Positions 31,834 through 42,844 of a stretch of 64,000 nucleotides of DNA are shown piece by piece. The notes beneath the pieces were generated by a model. It did not search any database, was not told where the DNA came from, and saw nothing but the letters and a program-made list of their open reading frames with translations. The DNA is from Thereva unica (Eukaryota; Arthropoda; Insecta; Diptera; Therevidae), in contig OX465282.1 in assembly GCA_949987705.1 (NCBI GenBank), positions 83,440,070 through 83,504,069 of the forward strand, written 5' to 3'. How positions within the stretch are numbered: position 1 is the stretch's first letter; the number at the start of each line of letters is the position of its first letter. The translations under genes were made by a program, and so were the position numbers.

Positions 31834-33621
31834 AATAGTACGGGTAAATTAAACCGAAAAAATCGAAGTTAGCGGAAATAATTAGGTACAGGCAAAAAAT
31901 TGGCAGAAACCTTCCTTTTAGGGTTCTTAAAAGGAGGTTATAAAGTCTACTGATTTTCTACCCCGAGAACTTTTCATGGGGTTTTAGCCCTCACTACAGA
32001 TATTTTTCGATTTTCTGCAATTTTTTTACAATATTTTCAAACATCTTTAGTTTCTTTAATACCATATCTATAAATGAGAAAATCTTTAAAATCGCCTTTT
32101 TGGACCCGCACTTAGATTTCATTCGCGAAAATCTTGGTGCAGTATCAAAGAACATGGTGAAAGGTTTTATCAATACATATTGCACATAGAGAGACGAAAA
32201 GTATACTGATGTTATTTCTATATTTAAAGCAATAGCAATAGCAGTTAGGTGTAAAAATTTCACCACGGCCGTTTACACTGTATTTGTCCACTGTTTCAAA
32301 TACTATCCAACTGGAACATCCAAAAAAGTAATGAAAATATTTTAAATATCTGGGGATGAAAAGTGTATGACTTGATGAAAAATTCTTATCATTTATAACA
32401 TGACCTGGGAAAAACTGGCAAAGTAACATATGCATTCACTTATACGACCATTTTTAGATAGATTGCCACTCTAGGATGAACTAGTGTGGTGGCCTGGAAG
32501 CTGGTAGAAAATAAAAAGGCACAAAAGTTCAGTTAAAGAACCTGGAACCAGGTGCCATCCTAAATGTGATTATGCACGTAGCTAATCCCACTGCAGATAT
32601 CCTGGTGTACAGGCGGCTCAAACGCCAAGTTGAGAAGCTGGCTGTGACTTTAGATTCTACATTTTTAAGGACATTCAGTCACTGATTTTTTACCCTAAGG
32701 TGACATCTATAGAAGAATGCTCCGAAGTTTGTATACCTCTAGAATCATAAATGGCTCTAACATTACCATTTAAACAGTCAAGCCGTTTCTCGGGAAACGC
32801 GAATCAGCAAAGGAACAAAGATATTGGCGATTGGTGAGAAATGAAATTAATGGAGAATTACACCGCATGCGACCGCTGTAACCCGTGCCGACCGAATCTG
32901 TTTGTGCCTCAATTATTCACTGGTTTCCAGTGAAAATTTACTGCTTGAACCATTGCTTAACACAATAGGAAAACAGTAAAATTTTCACTGGTTGAACCAG
33001 TGAGCAAAAGCAATCATTAATCATTTTCCCAAGCGAGCTTCCCATCTAAGTACTTAAATGCTGCTGACCTCCGCAATTCAACGAGAACCGGTTTATTGAG
33101 TTTGCTAAATGAAACACTTAAAGATTTTCATCGAACTCATAAGCGCAAAGGGTTCTGATCGGTCGACCGGCTCACAATCGATAGTTTTGGTTGTACATCC
33201 GCAGTTTGGTTGTACATCCGCATTTGGCTCATTTGTTAAAAAAAAAAGAAAATCTTCGACACTTGCAATTGAATAAAAAAATATCATTGGGATTAATACA
33301 AAAAAATGGGAAAAAATCGAAAAATACCGATTTTGGAGGCTAAAATTCCCTAGAAAAGAAGTTCCCGCAGTGGAAAATCGTGAGACTTTAATGCCTTTTA
33401 TTACGAACCTTAAAACGAAGATCTCTGTCCATTTATAGCCTTTGACTAACAAAATTACACAAAAATAGAAAAATACCCATTTTGAGGGCTAGAACACCCT
33501 TAAAAGCTTCTCGTCGTAGAAAATCGGTAGCTTTACAACACTTTATTAAGAACCTTAAAAGAAGCTCTATGCCAATTTTCAGTCTGTACCTCATTATTTC
33601 CGATATTATTCCTGTACTATT
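31834..33621. mobile_element. Foldback-like element with long diverged inverted ends
   Basis: The left arm (31834 to about 32000, AATAGTACGGG..) and the inverted right arm (about 33460-33621, ending CCTGTACTATT) align over roughly 165 bases with many differences. Shared blocks include GGAAATAAT, GGTACAG, AAATTGGCA, GATTTTCTAC and TAGCCCTCA. The right side has an extra tandem version of the arm (about 33262-33445). No protein is recognised. It also contains a small hairpin and an 18-bp direct duplication near 33186. Confidence 0.6.
32927..33003. repeat. Compound palindrome, about 77 bp
   Basis: TTCACTGG..CCAGTGAAAATTTACTG at the left is mirrored by CAGTAAAATTTTCACTGG and ACCAGTGA at the right. 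Each arm also contains its own short palindrome, so the whole can fold as a cruciform. It may be a tiny MITE. Confidence 0.6.
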
Positions 33622-35200
33622 ATAAAAACAACATATTTCTCCATTAAAATATGGCTAAATCTTACACAAAAATATTCATCGATAGGTTTGTATTATACTA
33701 AATATGGCAATTCTTACATCGTTTTTTTATCCTCCGTCTTTGATTTTAAAAGGGGGAAAGCATGTACTGACTTAAGAGATATGAATTTCGTTCATAGAAG
33801 AATTCTGTACTCTTTTTGAGTAATGTAAATAGTTTAGATATTTATGTAAAAGCCTGTGTAGGTAATTTATTTGTTTGATTTTGATGAATCATTATGTGTT
33901 CCTTTGTTTCAAAATATAAAAATGCATTTTGGGGGTAGGGGTAGCAAATTAATACGTAAAATGGTTTAGAATAGTCATTCGTGCAAGTGGTGTTGAAAGG
34001 GACAGATCCAGTTTTAGTTTCGGTTTGAGTGTTAATATTTATAAAAAGTGTTAATATTTATAAAAAAAAAGAATTAAAGATAAATTTTTAGTTAATATTT
34101 TATTTAAACGGATTCAATTCAGAAAAAAACAATTACTCAAAATATTCGCGGAGAACCAACCAACGGTGGGCGCATGGTTTTAAAGTCAAACTGTAAGTAA
34201 GTTTAATTTAATTATTAAAAATTGGCCAGGTCGCTGGACATTTCCCACAATCAAGTAAAAAGAACACGAGAGTTACGTTTTTTGATTAAAATGGGATAAA
34301 TTTAAAAAAAACTTTATTGGTAAAATTGTACTCTTGGGAGTACTTCTTTATTAAACGGATTGAATCTTAAGACTAACATTTTAATAATTATAATTTTACT
34401 TCTGACATAAAATTGATTTTTGCTAACGAATTGGTTATCACCAACTCGTTCAGATTATAATTTTCTCAGTGAAGTAAAGCTTCATATTTCTTCTGGGTAT
34501 TTTAACTTTAGTTTAGTTTGGTTGATGGTAACATGTTTATGATAAGAGTTTTTATCACCTTTTTTATAAAAAACAACAACAATTTCGATTTTCAAGTTCA
34601 CTTTAATGTGATTCGACAACAACTAACTGATTATAAAATTCATTTGACTCCAAGTCCAAATTTATTGAGAACAATAGCAAAAGGCAACGTTAAATTCTTA
34701 TTGTTACATTATGATATGCAAATATTTTGTAAATGTATTGATTTTATAAATGAGAAATGAAAAAATGTGTGAGATGAACGACAATATTGGAAAAATTATG
34801 AAATTTATAATAATGCAATTAAATGATAAATACTAAAGAGCATAATACATATGCGTGTGTTATCCATAACCTTTAGGCTCGTAAACGATTTTTTGCTCGA
34901 CGGCTTTTAGCTTTTAGTAAGCGTATTACGCACGATTATTTAACCAATATTAATATGCAAAGTACAAAAGAAGTCGCGCGTAATATGTGAGCATACACGC
35001 TTTAAAATATGCATTTTAATTCTCGTTTATTACGAAATGATACGTTGGAAGTTTCTCCTAGAAAACGCCGATGAAAGTGCATGATTATGAGGGTAATATG
35101 TATGATTACGCGTTCTAATGCGAGAAAAATGCATTACATTCGCACGCATTCAATGAAGAGCGATATTAGTTTTTTTTAACGGTATTTTGCCAGTCTCTCA
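33622..35200. other. AT-rich noncoding stretch
   Basis: No gene recognised. GTGTTAATATTTATAAAAA is duplicated in tandem near 34031-34070. An 80-codon frame at 34518-34760 has no recognisable features. Confidence 0.45.
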
Positions 35201-36639
35201 TGTCTTCATCGTGATGTTTTGATTTCAGGGAAACACTAAGGCTTCCAGGGGTGCTTCGGCCGAGGCTGGGATGAGCGCTCAGAGTGTTCAAAACGTGGAA
35301 TGTGCAGGTCAGGCTGGGACTACAAGGGATCAAGATCTTGACGACGACCCTCAATCGGCGGGTTAGTATTTGCCTTCCTTCGTATGCCCGACAGTTTCTT
35401 CCTTTTTTCTCTTTTGAAATCAAAATGTTCTTCGCTCCACAGGTGCTCCGAAACGGAAAACTCACCCTCTTGTGATCAGCGACGATGAGGATGAAGTCAA
35501 GTCGAACTTTACGTGTTCGGTTGTGCGTCTCACTCCAGCACAAGACCTTATGAAGGAAAACATAGCTAAACTACGTGTGGAGCTGGATTTAATGGAAAGG
35601 CGCAAAGGGTCTCTCGTCGCTGACGGCACCGAACACGAGAAAGCACGAAGGTTGCGGCGACAAATCGATGATTATGAAAAGAAGCTCAAACATAAAGAAA
35701 AACAGAGAGTGTACGCTATCAAGCACAGGGAAAATAAGAGGCAGAAAATAATCGAATTATGTGCTAAGGATCCCGATGTAGCGAAGTCGTTGGCGCCTCG
35801 TGCTGGCCCTGGACGCCCACGTCAGCCTGAATTGCTAAAAGCAATAGTTGATATAGCTATGTTTGGTGCATCTGCTGAAGAGCGACGTCGCTGTGAGATA
35901 GTTCGCACTATCCATACGCTTTCAGAGCTCACTGATAAATTAATTGTGCTGGGATTCAATATCTCACGAAGTGCCACATTATATCCGACTGCTGCCTAGA
36001 CGAGCAGATACGCGTGGCTAAGCGCCACGTAGTGACTGTCCCGGTAAAGTTAAGTCGTCCTGAAGCTGACCATCATAAAGCACACCAAGATCAATACTTT
36101 TGTGTGACCTCCATAAGGTCGCTGGAGACGGAAGCCTCAATACTTGGCCCTCACTCTGTGATTTTTTTATCTCAGGATGAAAAAGCGCCTGTTCCTATAG
36201 GACTCACAGCGGCAAACAAGCAAGCGCCCTTGCTAATGCACGTGGAATATAAAGTGTCGCTGCCAGATCACGACTTTGTGATTGCTTCAAGGCACAAGTT
36301 GATTCCGAGCGTATATGCTTTGTGAAGTGGAACCGAATGAGATGGGACGACCAGAAGCCGTCTCATACAGTGGACCAACCTATATAGCAATCAGAAGCGG
36401 CAAGCACTCTTCGTCAACTGCAACTAGTCACGCACAAGACTTGGACACTCTTTTAACCCTTGAGCCTTTTACCAATTTTGTGAAGAACGGAGGCGGTAAA
36501 ATTAAGCCTGTCCTTATTATTACAAGCGATGGTGGTCCCGACCAGAACCCACGATACGTCAAAGTGATCGCACACGCAATAGAAAATTTCAAGAAATATG
36601 ATCTGGACGCAATATTCATTGTGATCTGGGATATCAAGA

Positions 36640-37916
36640 TTCCACCGAATTATGTCCTAATATCGCTGGATGTGGTATCATTATTCACCAATATTCCAAA
36701 AAAGTTAGTTATACAGGTGATAAAAGATGAATGGCCAATAATCTCACGATTTACAAATCTACAATTGGATATACTCTTGGAGATGATTAAGTTCTTGTTC
36801 AATACAAGTTAATTTAAGTTGAATGGTGATATTTACCTACAATTAGATGGAACTGCTATGGGTAATCCAGCTAGTCCATGCATCGCCAATATAGTAATGA
36901 ACTTCTTAATAAAACACACCTTAGAAAAACTAGATTTCTCTACCCCCTTTTTCAGACTCTATGTAGATGATTCGATTGTGGCTGTTCCGAATGACAAGGT
37001 TGACATGGTGGTATATTATTTTAATAGTTTCAATAAACAACTACAGTTCACGGTAGAAATGGAGACCAACAATGGTCTTCCCTTCCTGGATGTATATTTT
37101 CTTAGGAACGACGATGGGAGTTTAGATACGAATTGGTATAGAAAACCGTCCAGTTCAGGCAGCATTTTGAATTTCCTGTCAGTATGCCCACTACAACAAA
37201 AACGCAACGTGATTCTCAACATGATGAGCAAAATTCATAACATATGCGGCGAAAAACATATTAAGGAGAATATTAATATCATGAAGGCTATATTGAAAAA
37301 TAACAACTACCCAAAGTTTTTTGTGTGCAGAGTCATAGAACAATATATGTCTAAGAGAAATAATAATAATAATAACGCAATGTCAATGACAAGTAGATCT
37401 GTGGATAATGTAAAATACATCAGACTCCCATATTTGACACCCGTCGCGTATAAATTAAGAAGTTTGATAACAACATACTCCAAGGATACTAGGGTAATTT
37501 TTTATAATACTAAAAAAGTGCATAATTTATTCACGAGACTAAAAGACCCTGACCCACCAGAAACACATTCTAATATAGTTTACCAAATACAATGTAAAAT
37601 GTGTAATGCCTGTTATATTGGTCAAACACGGCAATTTTTAAAAAATAGACTATATCAACATAGGCATGACTGCAAAAGTACCAATGTCAACAAAAAAGAG
37701 AAAACAGCCTTAACCAGACACCATTTCGAGGAGGAAAATCATATTTTCGATTTCGATAACACTAAAATATTAGACTATGAGGTGAACTGGTTTAAGCGCA
37801 ATATTAGTGAAATGATACACATACAGTTGAATGATAACAGCATCAATTTTCGGACAGACACTTCTCAATTAAGTCCATTGTACATGACACTAATACAGGC
37901 CTACAAGCGTAGATGA
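36640..37916 (+). pseudogene. Penelope reverse transcriptase with GIY-YIG endonuclease (N-terminally truncated)
   Basis: It opens inside the RT domain with YVLISLDVVSLFTNIP and continues LQLDGTAMGNPASPCIANI, FFRLYVDDSIVAV (catalytic YVDD) and NNGLPFLDVYFLR. The C-terminal endonuclease follows: VYQIQCKMCNACYIGQTRQF with the paired Cys linker and a GIY-YIG core. A single in-frame TAA at 36810-36812 interrupts an otherwise open frame to 37916. N-terminal RT motifs are absent because the insertion is 5'-truncated. Penelope elements encode exactly this RT plus GIY-YIG fusion, which separates them from LINEs and LTR elements. Confidence 0.92.
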
Positions 37917-38185
37917 TAGTTGGAGGTTTTTTGATTATGCAGTAATGCAATAACCATTTGCTGGACCTTTTCTGTAGTGTCTTGTTGTTTGTCTTTTTTA
38001 AAGTTTTTTAAAGTGTATTTCAAAGTTTTTAAAATGTAGTTCTGGTCCCTCTTAAACGTTAATTTTAGGATTAAGATTCCAAAAAAGATTGTTGCAGATA
38101 AATGCTTGAATTTGTTTAATTTTGAGGTATACATGTTTCGATTATTGCTGATTAGTTAATTTCATGTGTTTTTCTAATTGTTAGC

Positions 38186-38220
38186 CCTGACGAAGCGTTA
38201 AATAAAACGTGAAACGTTGG
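38186..38220 (+). ncRNA. Hammerhead-ribozyme-like motif in the Penelope 3' end
   Basis: CCTGACGA, then a short stem (CGTT..AACG, with a bulged G), then GAAACG matches the conserved CUGANGA..GAAA layout of hammerheads known in Penelope-like elements. The stem II loop is AAATAA. Stems I and III were not resolved, and activity is not implied. Confidence 0.45.
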
Positions 38221-39059
38221 CGAAAGAATAAATGACGGTGTTTCATTTACTGGTTTTGTAATCGGGAAGTTTGGCCTATACCAGCGACATACAACTGTAG
38301 TTTTGGAAGTTACACGAAACCGCTATAGCAAAAATTATTGTGACTAATGCCCCTGGCAGAAGCGCTTTCAATAGAGTAGAGAGGCGCATGGCCCCACTTA
38401 GTCGAGAGCTTACGGGTGTTATACTTCCGCATGACTCTTTCGGTACACATCTTGACTCCAGCGGGAGAACTAGAGAAGGATAATTTCAAAAAGACAGGGG
38501 AAATTTTGGGTGGAATATGGTCTGCAGTGTGCATTGACGGACACGAAGTACATATTGGCTAAATACGTAGACCCAAATAATGCAACTTCCAGCGTCGCAG
38601 ACCTACCAGGCGAAAAATTTTATAATGTATTATTTTTGAGATTTTTTATATTTTACTGAAATTTTTACGTGCGCGAATGTCTTCAAATGTACTTTGATTT
38701 AAAGCTAAAAAAAATTAATTGTTGTTAATTATGGTTTAGGTTGTGAAATGCGATCACCAGGACTGCTGCCGCCCAGGCCGAAGTGCTCTGCATATGATTC
38801 TTCACGACCGTTTTCTGCCACCTCCATACCCCATCACTCAGGTTGAAGGGCATCCGACGGTCCCGGACCCTGAAGAGCATGACGGAAAGTCATTTGCTCC
38901 CTTCTTGATTCGCCACTGCCTTTCGTTCCAACCTTCGCACTCCTTCATCAGCATGCCCTATGACCTCTATTGCCCAGGGGTTCGTGGTAATCTAGTAAAG
39001 AGATGTTGCAGTACATGCGGTTGCTACTTTTCTTCGATCAAAAGAGATACAGAGCGCCG

Positions 39060-39812
39060 CACACTGGGGCAGAAAGCACTTTTTTGGTTCAAAAGTTTCT
39101 AGAGATCACAATTTTTAACCAATTTAGATAATTTTTTTTTTATTTTGAAGGTAAGATGATTTGTAAGATATCTGTGGAAGCAGAATTTTGATTTTTCCTT
39201 CCAAATATGCCTCAAATTTGTTTTGTTTTTAGCCATTTTTTTGCCTCCCACGGCCCCAAAACAAGTCGTAGGGGCCAGTGCGCAACCTTAAGGGCTGTGA
39301 ATTGTAAAATGCACTTATGCACTTTATAATATTACCTCCCACGGCCCCAAAAAAATCGTAGGAGACTTGGAGACCCCTTAAAATTTTCGTAATAACGTAC
39401 AACAATAATAAAATAATATAAAAATCCGCATTTGCCTCTAAGGGGGTCAAAAAGGGTCCTGAAAGTTTGCCATACCCATGTCTAAATTATAAAACTAGTT
39501 AATTTGATTGTAATAATTAATAATCAATCAAAAAAATGTCATTGTACCTCACCTGGGGCTCTAATTACATCAAATTGTCTCATTTTATCGCATAGATCAA
39601 AGCTTATTATTGATAGTAAAGTGTTATCTAGCACAAATTAATTACATTTGAGGTTAGGTGCAACATATTTGGAAGGGAAAATCAAAATTCGGCTTCCACA
39701 GATATCTTACAAATCATCTTACCTTCAAAATAAAAAAAAACTAACTAAATTGGTTAAAAATTGTGATCTCTAGAAACTTTTGAACCAAAAAAGTGCTTTC
39801 TGCCCCAGTGTG
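39060..39812. mobile_element. 753-bp long-TIR element, CGCCG duplication
   Basis: CACACTGGGGCAGAAAGCAC starts an inverted repeat that runs about 150 bases, through TTCTAGAGATCACAATTTTT and ATATCTGTGGAAGC, and is mirrored at the right end. CGCCG flanks at 39055-39059 and 39813-39817. Removal restores the frame DTERR-RAVHN. The centre shares GCCTCCCACGGCCCCAAAAC with the element at 22887. Noncoding. Confidence 0.85.
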
Positions 39813-40037
39813 CGCCGGCGTGCGGTCCACAATGCACCAGCGCGCAAAGTGCGACCCTTACGGATTGTCACACGTCGAGCTACTGAGCTTCTGTGTGCAA
39901 GCGAGAACGGTTTAGAATGGTTAAATCAGAACGAGGTTGAAGGAGCAGACGATTTTATAGAAAATCACATGGACATGTTGGTTCCAGTAGTCACTCTTGA
40001 GACCACACATGAGTGCCCGTGGACTGACTTAGAGTGA

Positions 40038-40849
40038 ATATTCTTAAATACTTTTCTTAAATAAAAATAATTAAGCAAATTGTTGATTTTAGGGATTGAT
40101 GGATTTGCTCAGGAGGACAAAGTATCACCGATACGACATTTTTATAAATAGTTTTATTCGCGACAGAAACCCAACTTTACATTATAAATTAGGCTGTCTT
40201 CCAAAACACAGTGATATATGTAATAATTTAATGCCAAGGGCGGTCGTTTTTTCGAGTCGCCTCTCCGATAAGGTGCCCTTACTTCTGCAGGAAATCTAAG
40301 GAGATCTCCCAATGAAGGTGGGATCTCAACGTATTCCATCCCTCGGTTTGAGGGCTCAGACTGCCCTCCCTGAAGAAGGATCCCGAAAACTTTCCTTGGG
40401 ACCACATTCGACACCTTGAAGCATGGATCCAAAAATATCTAACTGGCCTTGTAGGTCGTTCTTTGGGGAACTCCCCAGAAATGTGTGGAGCGTTAAGAAG
40501 TGTTCCATCTTCAAAAGTTTTTTAAGGTAATTTTATATTGATTCCACGAGCTCGGCGAGAAAGGACGCCCATGGCAGGGCTCCGTATCACCAATGCAAGG
40601 CTAATTCAAACCGAAGTTCGCCTAGTATCTGCAGTCCATCGTTAGAAGTACATTCACGCAGTACCATTCATAACTTCAGCACGATTGTTTACACATTACG
40701 ATTGCGGTTTTTATCGAGTTTAGATCCCCCGTATTTAGTCTGCTCCACGCATCTCGAGCAGGATGTGGCCTAAGGCCATGTACGATCGGTCTTAGAGTCA
40801 GTGCTCCTTGCTTGTGCATAGACTTGGCTAGCTACAAACAAAGCCTTCA
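40038..40849. other. Unassigned stretch
   Basis: No gene recognised. Composition becomes less AT-rich from about 40240, and the stretch may be a ruined upstream part of the BEL/Pao element that follows (LIQTEVRLVSAVHR near 40600 looks protein-like). Confidence 0.35.
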
Positions 40850-42300
40850 AAAGTGCCATCAAAATTTTATTCTTTGCTCGAAATTGCTTCTCACATTTCA
40901 TTTTGGCGCTCTTACACCTGGCGCCTAGAGCGACCGCTCCACTCGCTCTACCCGAGTATAAAGTTGCCGGATCCTGAGTATTACAAACCTGCTCCATTTG
41001 ATATGTTACTAAAAGCTGGACCAACTCTTTCGCTTCTTGGCATTGGTCAAATCAAACTATCTCAAGGTAGCCAAGATTTGTTCTTGCAAAAATCCAAATT
41101 AGGCTGGATTTTAGAAGGAGAATGTAGTCCCGCTTGTAATCCTAAAGTATCTTCATGTTTTTAAATGACATTCAATTTAATTTAGAGAAATTCTGGGATA
41201 TCGAAGAACGTACCACAAAACGTATATATTCAATAGAAGAGAGAAAATGCGAAAAGAATTTTCAAAAATATACACGTCGGGATGAATCTGGTTGGTATGT
41301 AGTCGCAATACCCTTTAAAAATGATTCTTGTGATCTAGGCGAATCACGAAATTTAGCTTTAAAATTTTTAACCAATCTTTAGCATTTCAAACATTTGAAT
41401 TTGAACATGAATATACAAAGATAGTGGAAGAATATATCCAGTTTGGTCAATGTCTTTGACAAACGTAAACTCTAATGATGGATATTATTTACCCCATTTA
41501 GCCGTTGTTAAAGAAAATTGTATTACCACAAAATTACGCACGGTTTTCCATGCGTCATGTCAGCCAAAACCACAAATGGCAAATCTTTGAACGACAATCT
41601 AATGACGGGTACTATTATACAAGAAGATTTATTTGCACTTTTAATTAGATTCAGATTATTTGCCTATGTAATCGTGTCAGGAATAGAAAAAATGTATAGG
41701 CAATTTCTAATAAAAGAAGAGGATAGAAAATTCCGAAAATGATTGTAGATCGCCAAGGGTGAAATTAAAGACTTTCAAGTAAATACAGTTACATTTGGAT
41801 TAGCCCCTTCTTCTTACCGCGCCATAAGATGTTTACATCAATTAGCCAATGATAAAAGTGGTCGGTTCCCTTTAGCTTCATCGGTATTAAAAAACGACCT
41901 TTATGTAGAAAATGTTTTAACCGGGGTTAATACAATCGAAGAGGGGCAAAGGCTTTGTTATGAATTAATTGAAATTTTAAAATCTGCCAATATTCAATTA
42001 CGTCAATGGGCCTCAAACAATCCTATTATTTTGGAAAAAGTCTCTAAAAAAATTTCGATAGAAATTTTAATTTAGATAGAGAACATACTTTAAAAACCTT
42101 AGGAATTTGTTGGAACGCAACTAAAGATTTATTTATTTATACAACGAAGCCATTGCCCTCCCAGACAAAATTCACTAAAAGAATAATTTTATCCGAAATT
42201 GCAAAAATGTTCGATCCAATTGTATTTTTTGCTAAAAGAATAATACAGGATATCTGACAAGCTAAAGTTGAATGGGATGAATCCATACCTATGCACATCA
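40850..42300 (+). pseudogene. BEL/Pao retrotransposon pol, heavily decayed
   Basis: In shifting frames the stretch encodes LPDPEYYKPAPFDMLLKAGP, LGIGQIKLSQGSQDLFLQKS and KLGWILEG, the BEL/Pao protease-RT junction. Then FWDIEERTTKRIYSIEE, DESGWYVVAIPFK, YYLPHLAVVKENCITTKLR (RT start) and YVIVSGIEKMYRQFLIKEED follow. Further on FPLASSVLKNDLYVENVLTG stands where the catalytic YVDD is expected; here it reads YVEN. Finally LRQWASNNP, LPSQTKFTKRIILSEIAKMF and AKVEWDESIPMH appear. At least ten stops and frameshifts are present. No LTRs or integrase were seen, and the sequence leaves the element near 42300. Confidence 0.85.
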
Positions 42301-42844
42301 GTGGTGGTTCCTCTTTGGAAGCAAAGGAAGCACTGCTTCTCTTGACCCAATAGGCAACATCCTAAAAAATAAATTTAAATATTAGGGGCATTTCACGTGA
42401 AGCGGACAACGAAAAAAATGTGAGATTCTGAAATTCATTCACTTTCGGCCTAACTGTACTTCTGGAAGGTGTGAATGTGAACACCTATTTTTTTTGTATT
42501 CTGTGGCTTAGTTGTCAAGTTATGGGCTTCTAAAGAATTTATGTAATGGAAGTACGGTTTTTTCGGAAGCGGTTTTTCGAATTTAAGGTACTAGTACCGT
42601 TTAGAATTTAGAAAAAATCAATTTTTTTTTTACATTTTATGAATCCTTATACCTTCAAAATTCACCTCCTAAAATTTTGTAGTGATATTTTAAAAAATAA
42701 GGAAATTACAGCGATTTGAATGCGCGCGCCTTTTCGACGCTCTACCGGCAGTTTACCCAGTTAGGCAGCGGCTTTCTAACCTGTGCCTTGACGCCATTAC
42801 AGTGTTGGCTTGTTCTCACGTGGAAGTGTACAGAAGCATTAAAA

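Larger units (their letters stand above)
36625..38336 (+). mobile_element. Penelope-like element, 5'-truncated, ATTGTGA duplication
   Basis: ATTGTGA occurs at 36618-36624 and 38337-38343. Discounting the insert and one copy restores IFIV-TNAPGR of the host pseudogene. The element carries the second half of a Penelope reverse transcriptase plus GIY-YIG endonuclease and about 420 bp of 3' sequence with a hammerhead-like motif. Confidence 0.9.
35217..40037 (+). pseudogene. Spliced multicopy gene of unknown function, cut by a Penelope element and a TIR element
   Basis: Exons are visible. One starts after an acceptor at about 35228 (ATTTCAG) and includes MSAQSVQNVECAGQAG (35271). An 81-base intron (35362-35442) follows, then APKRKTHPLVISDDEDE and a long basic coiled region (DLMERRKGS..EKKLKHKEKQRVYAIKHRE). 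Next come GPGRPRQPELLKAIVDI, PTYIAIRSGKHSSSTATSHA and IITSDGGPDQNPRYVK. After the Penelope insert it resumes TNAPGRSAFNRVERRMAPLS (38342), then another intron ending TTTAG at 38742 and VVKCDHQDCCRPGR. After the second insert (39060-39812) it continues RRAVHNAPARKVRPL to a stop at 40035. Frameshifts near 35980, 36320 and 38495 kill it. The SDGGPDQNPRY block suggests an RNase-H/transposase-like core. I know the family only as unnamed repeated metazoan proteins. Confidence 0.65.

Noticed and set aside
34518..34760. 80-residue plus-strand protein
   Set aside because: Low-complexity AT-rich frame with no motif and no splice or promoter context.
40154..40432. 92-residue minus-strand protein
   Set aside because: No recognisable family; composition change probably reflects a decayed retroelement on the plus strand.
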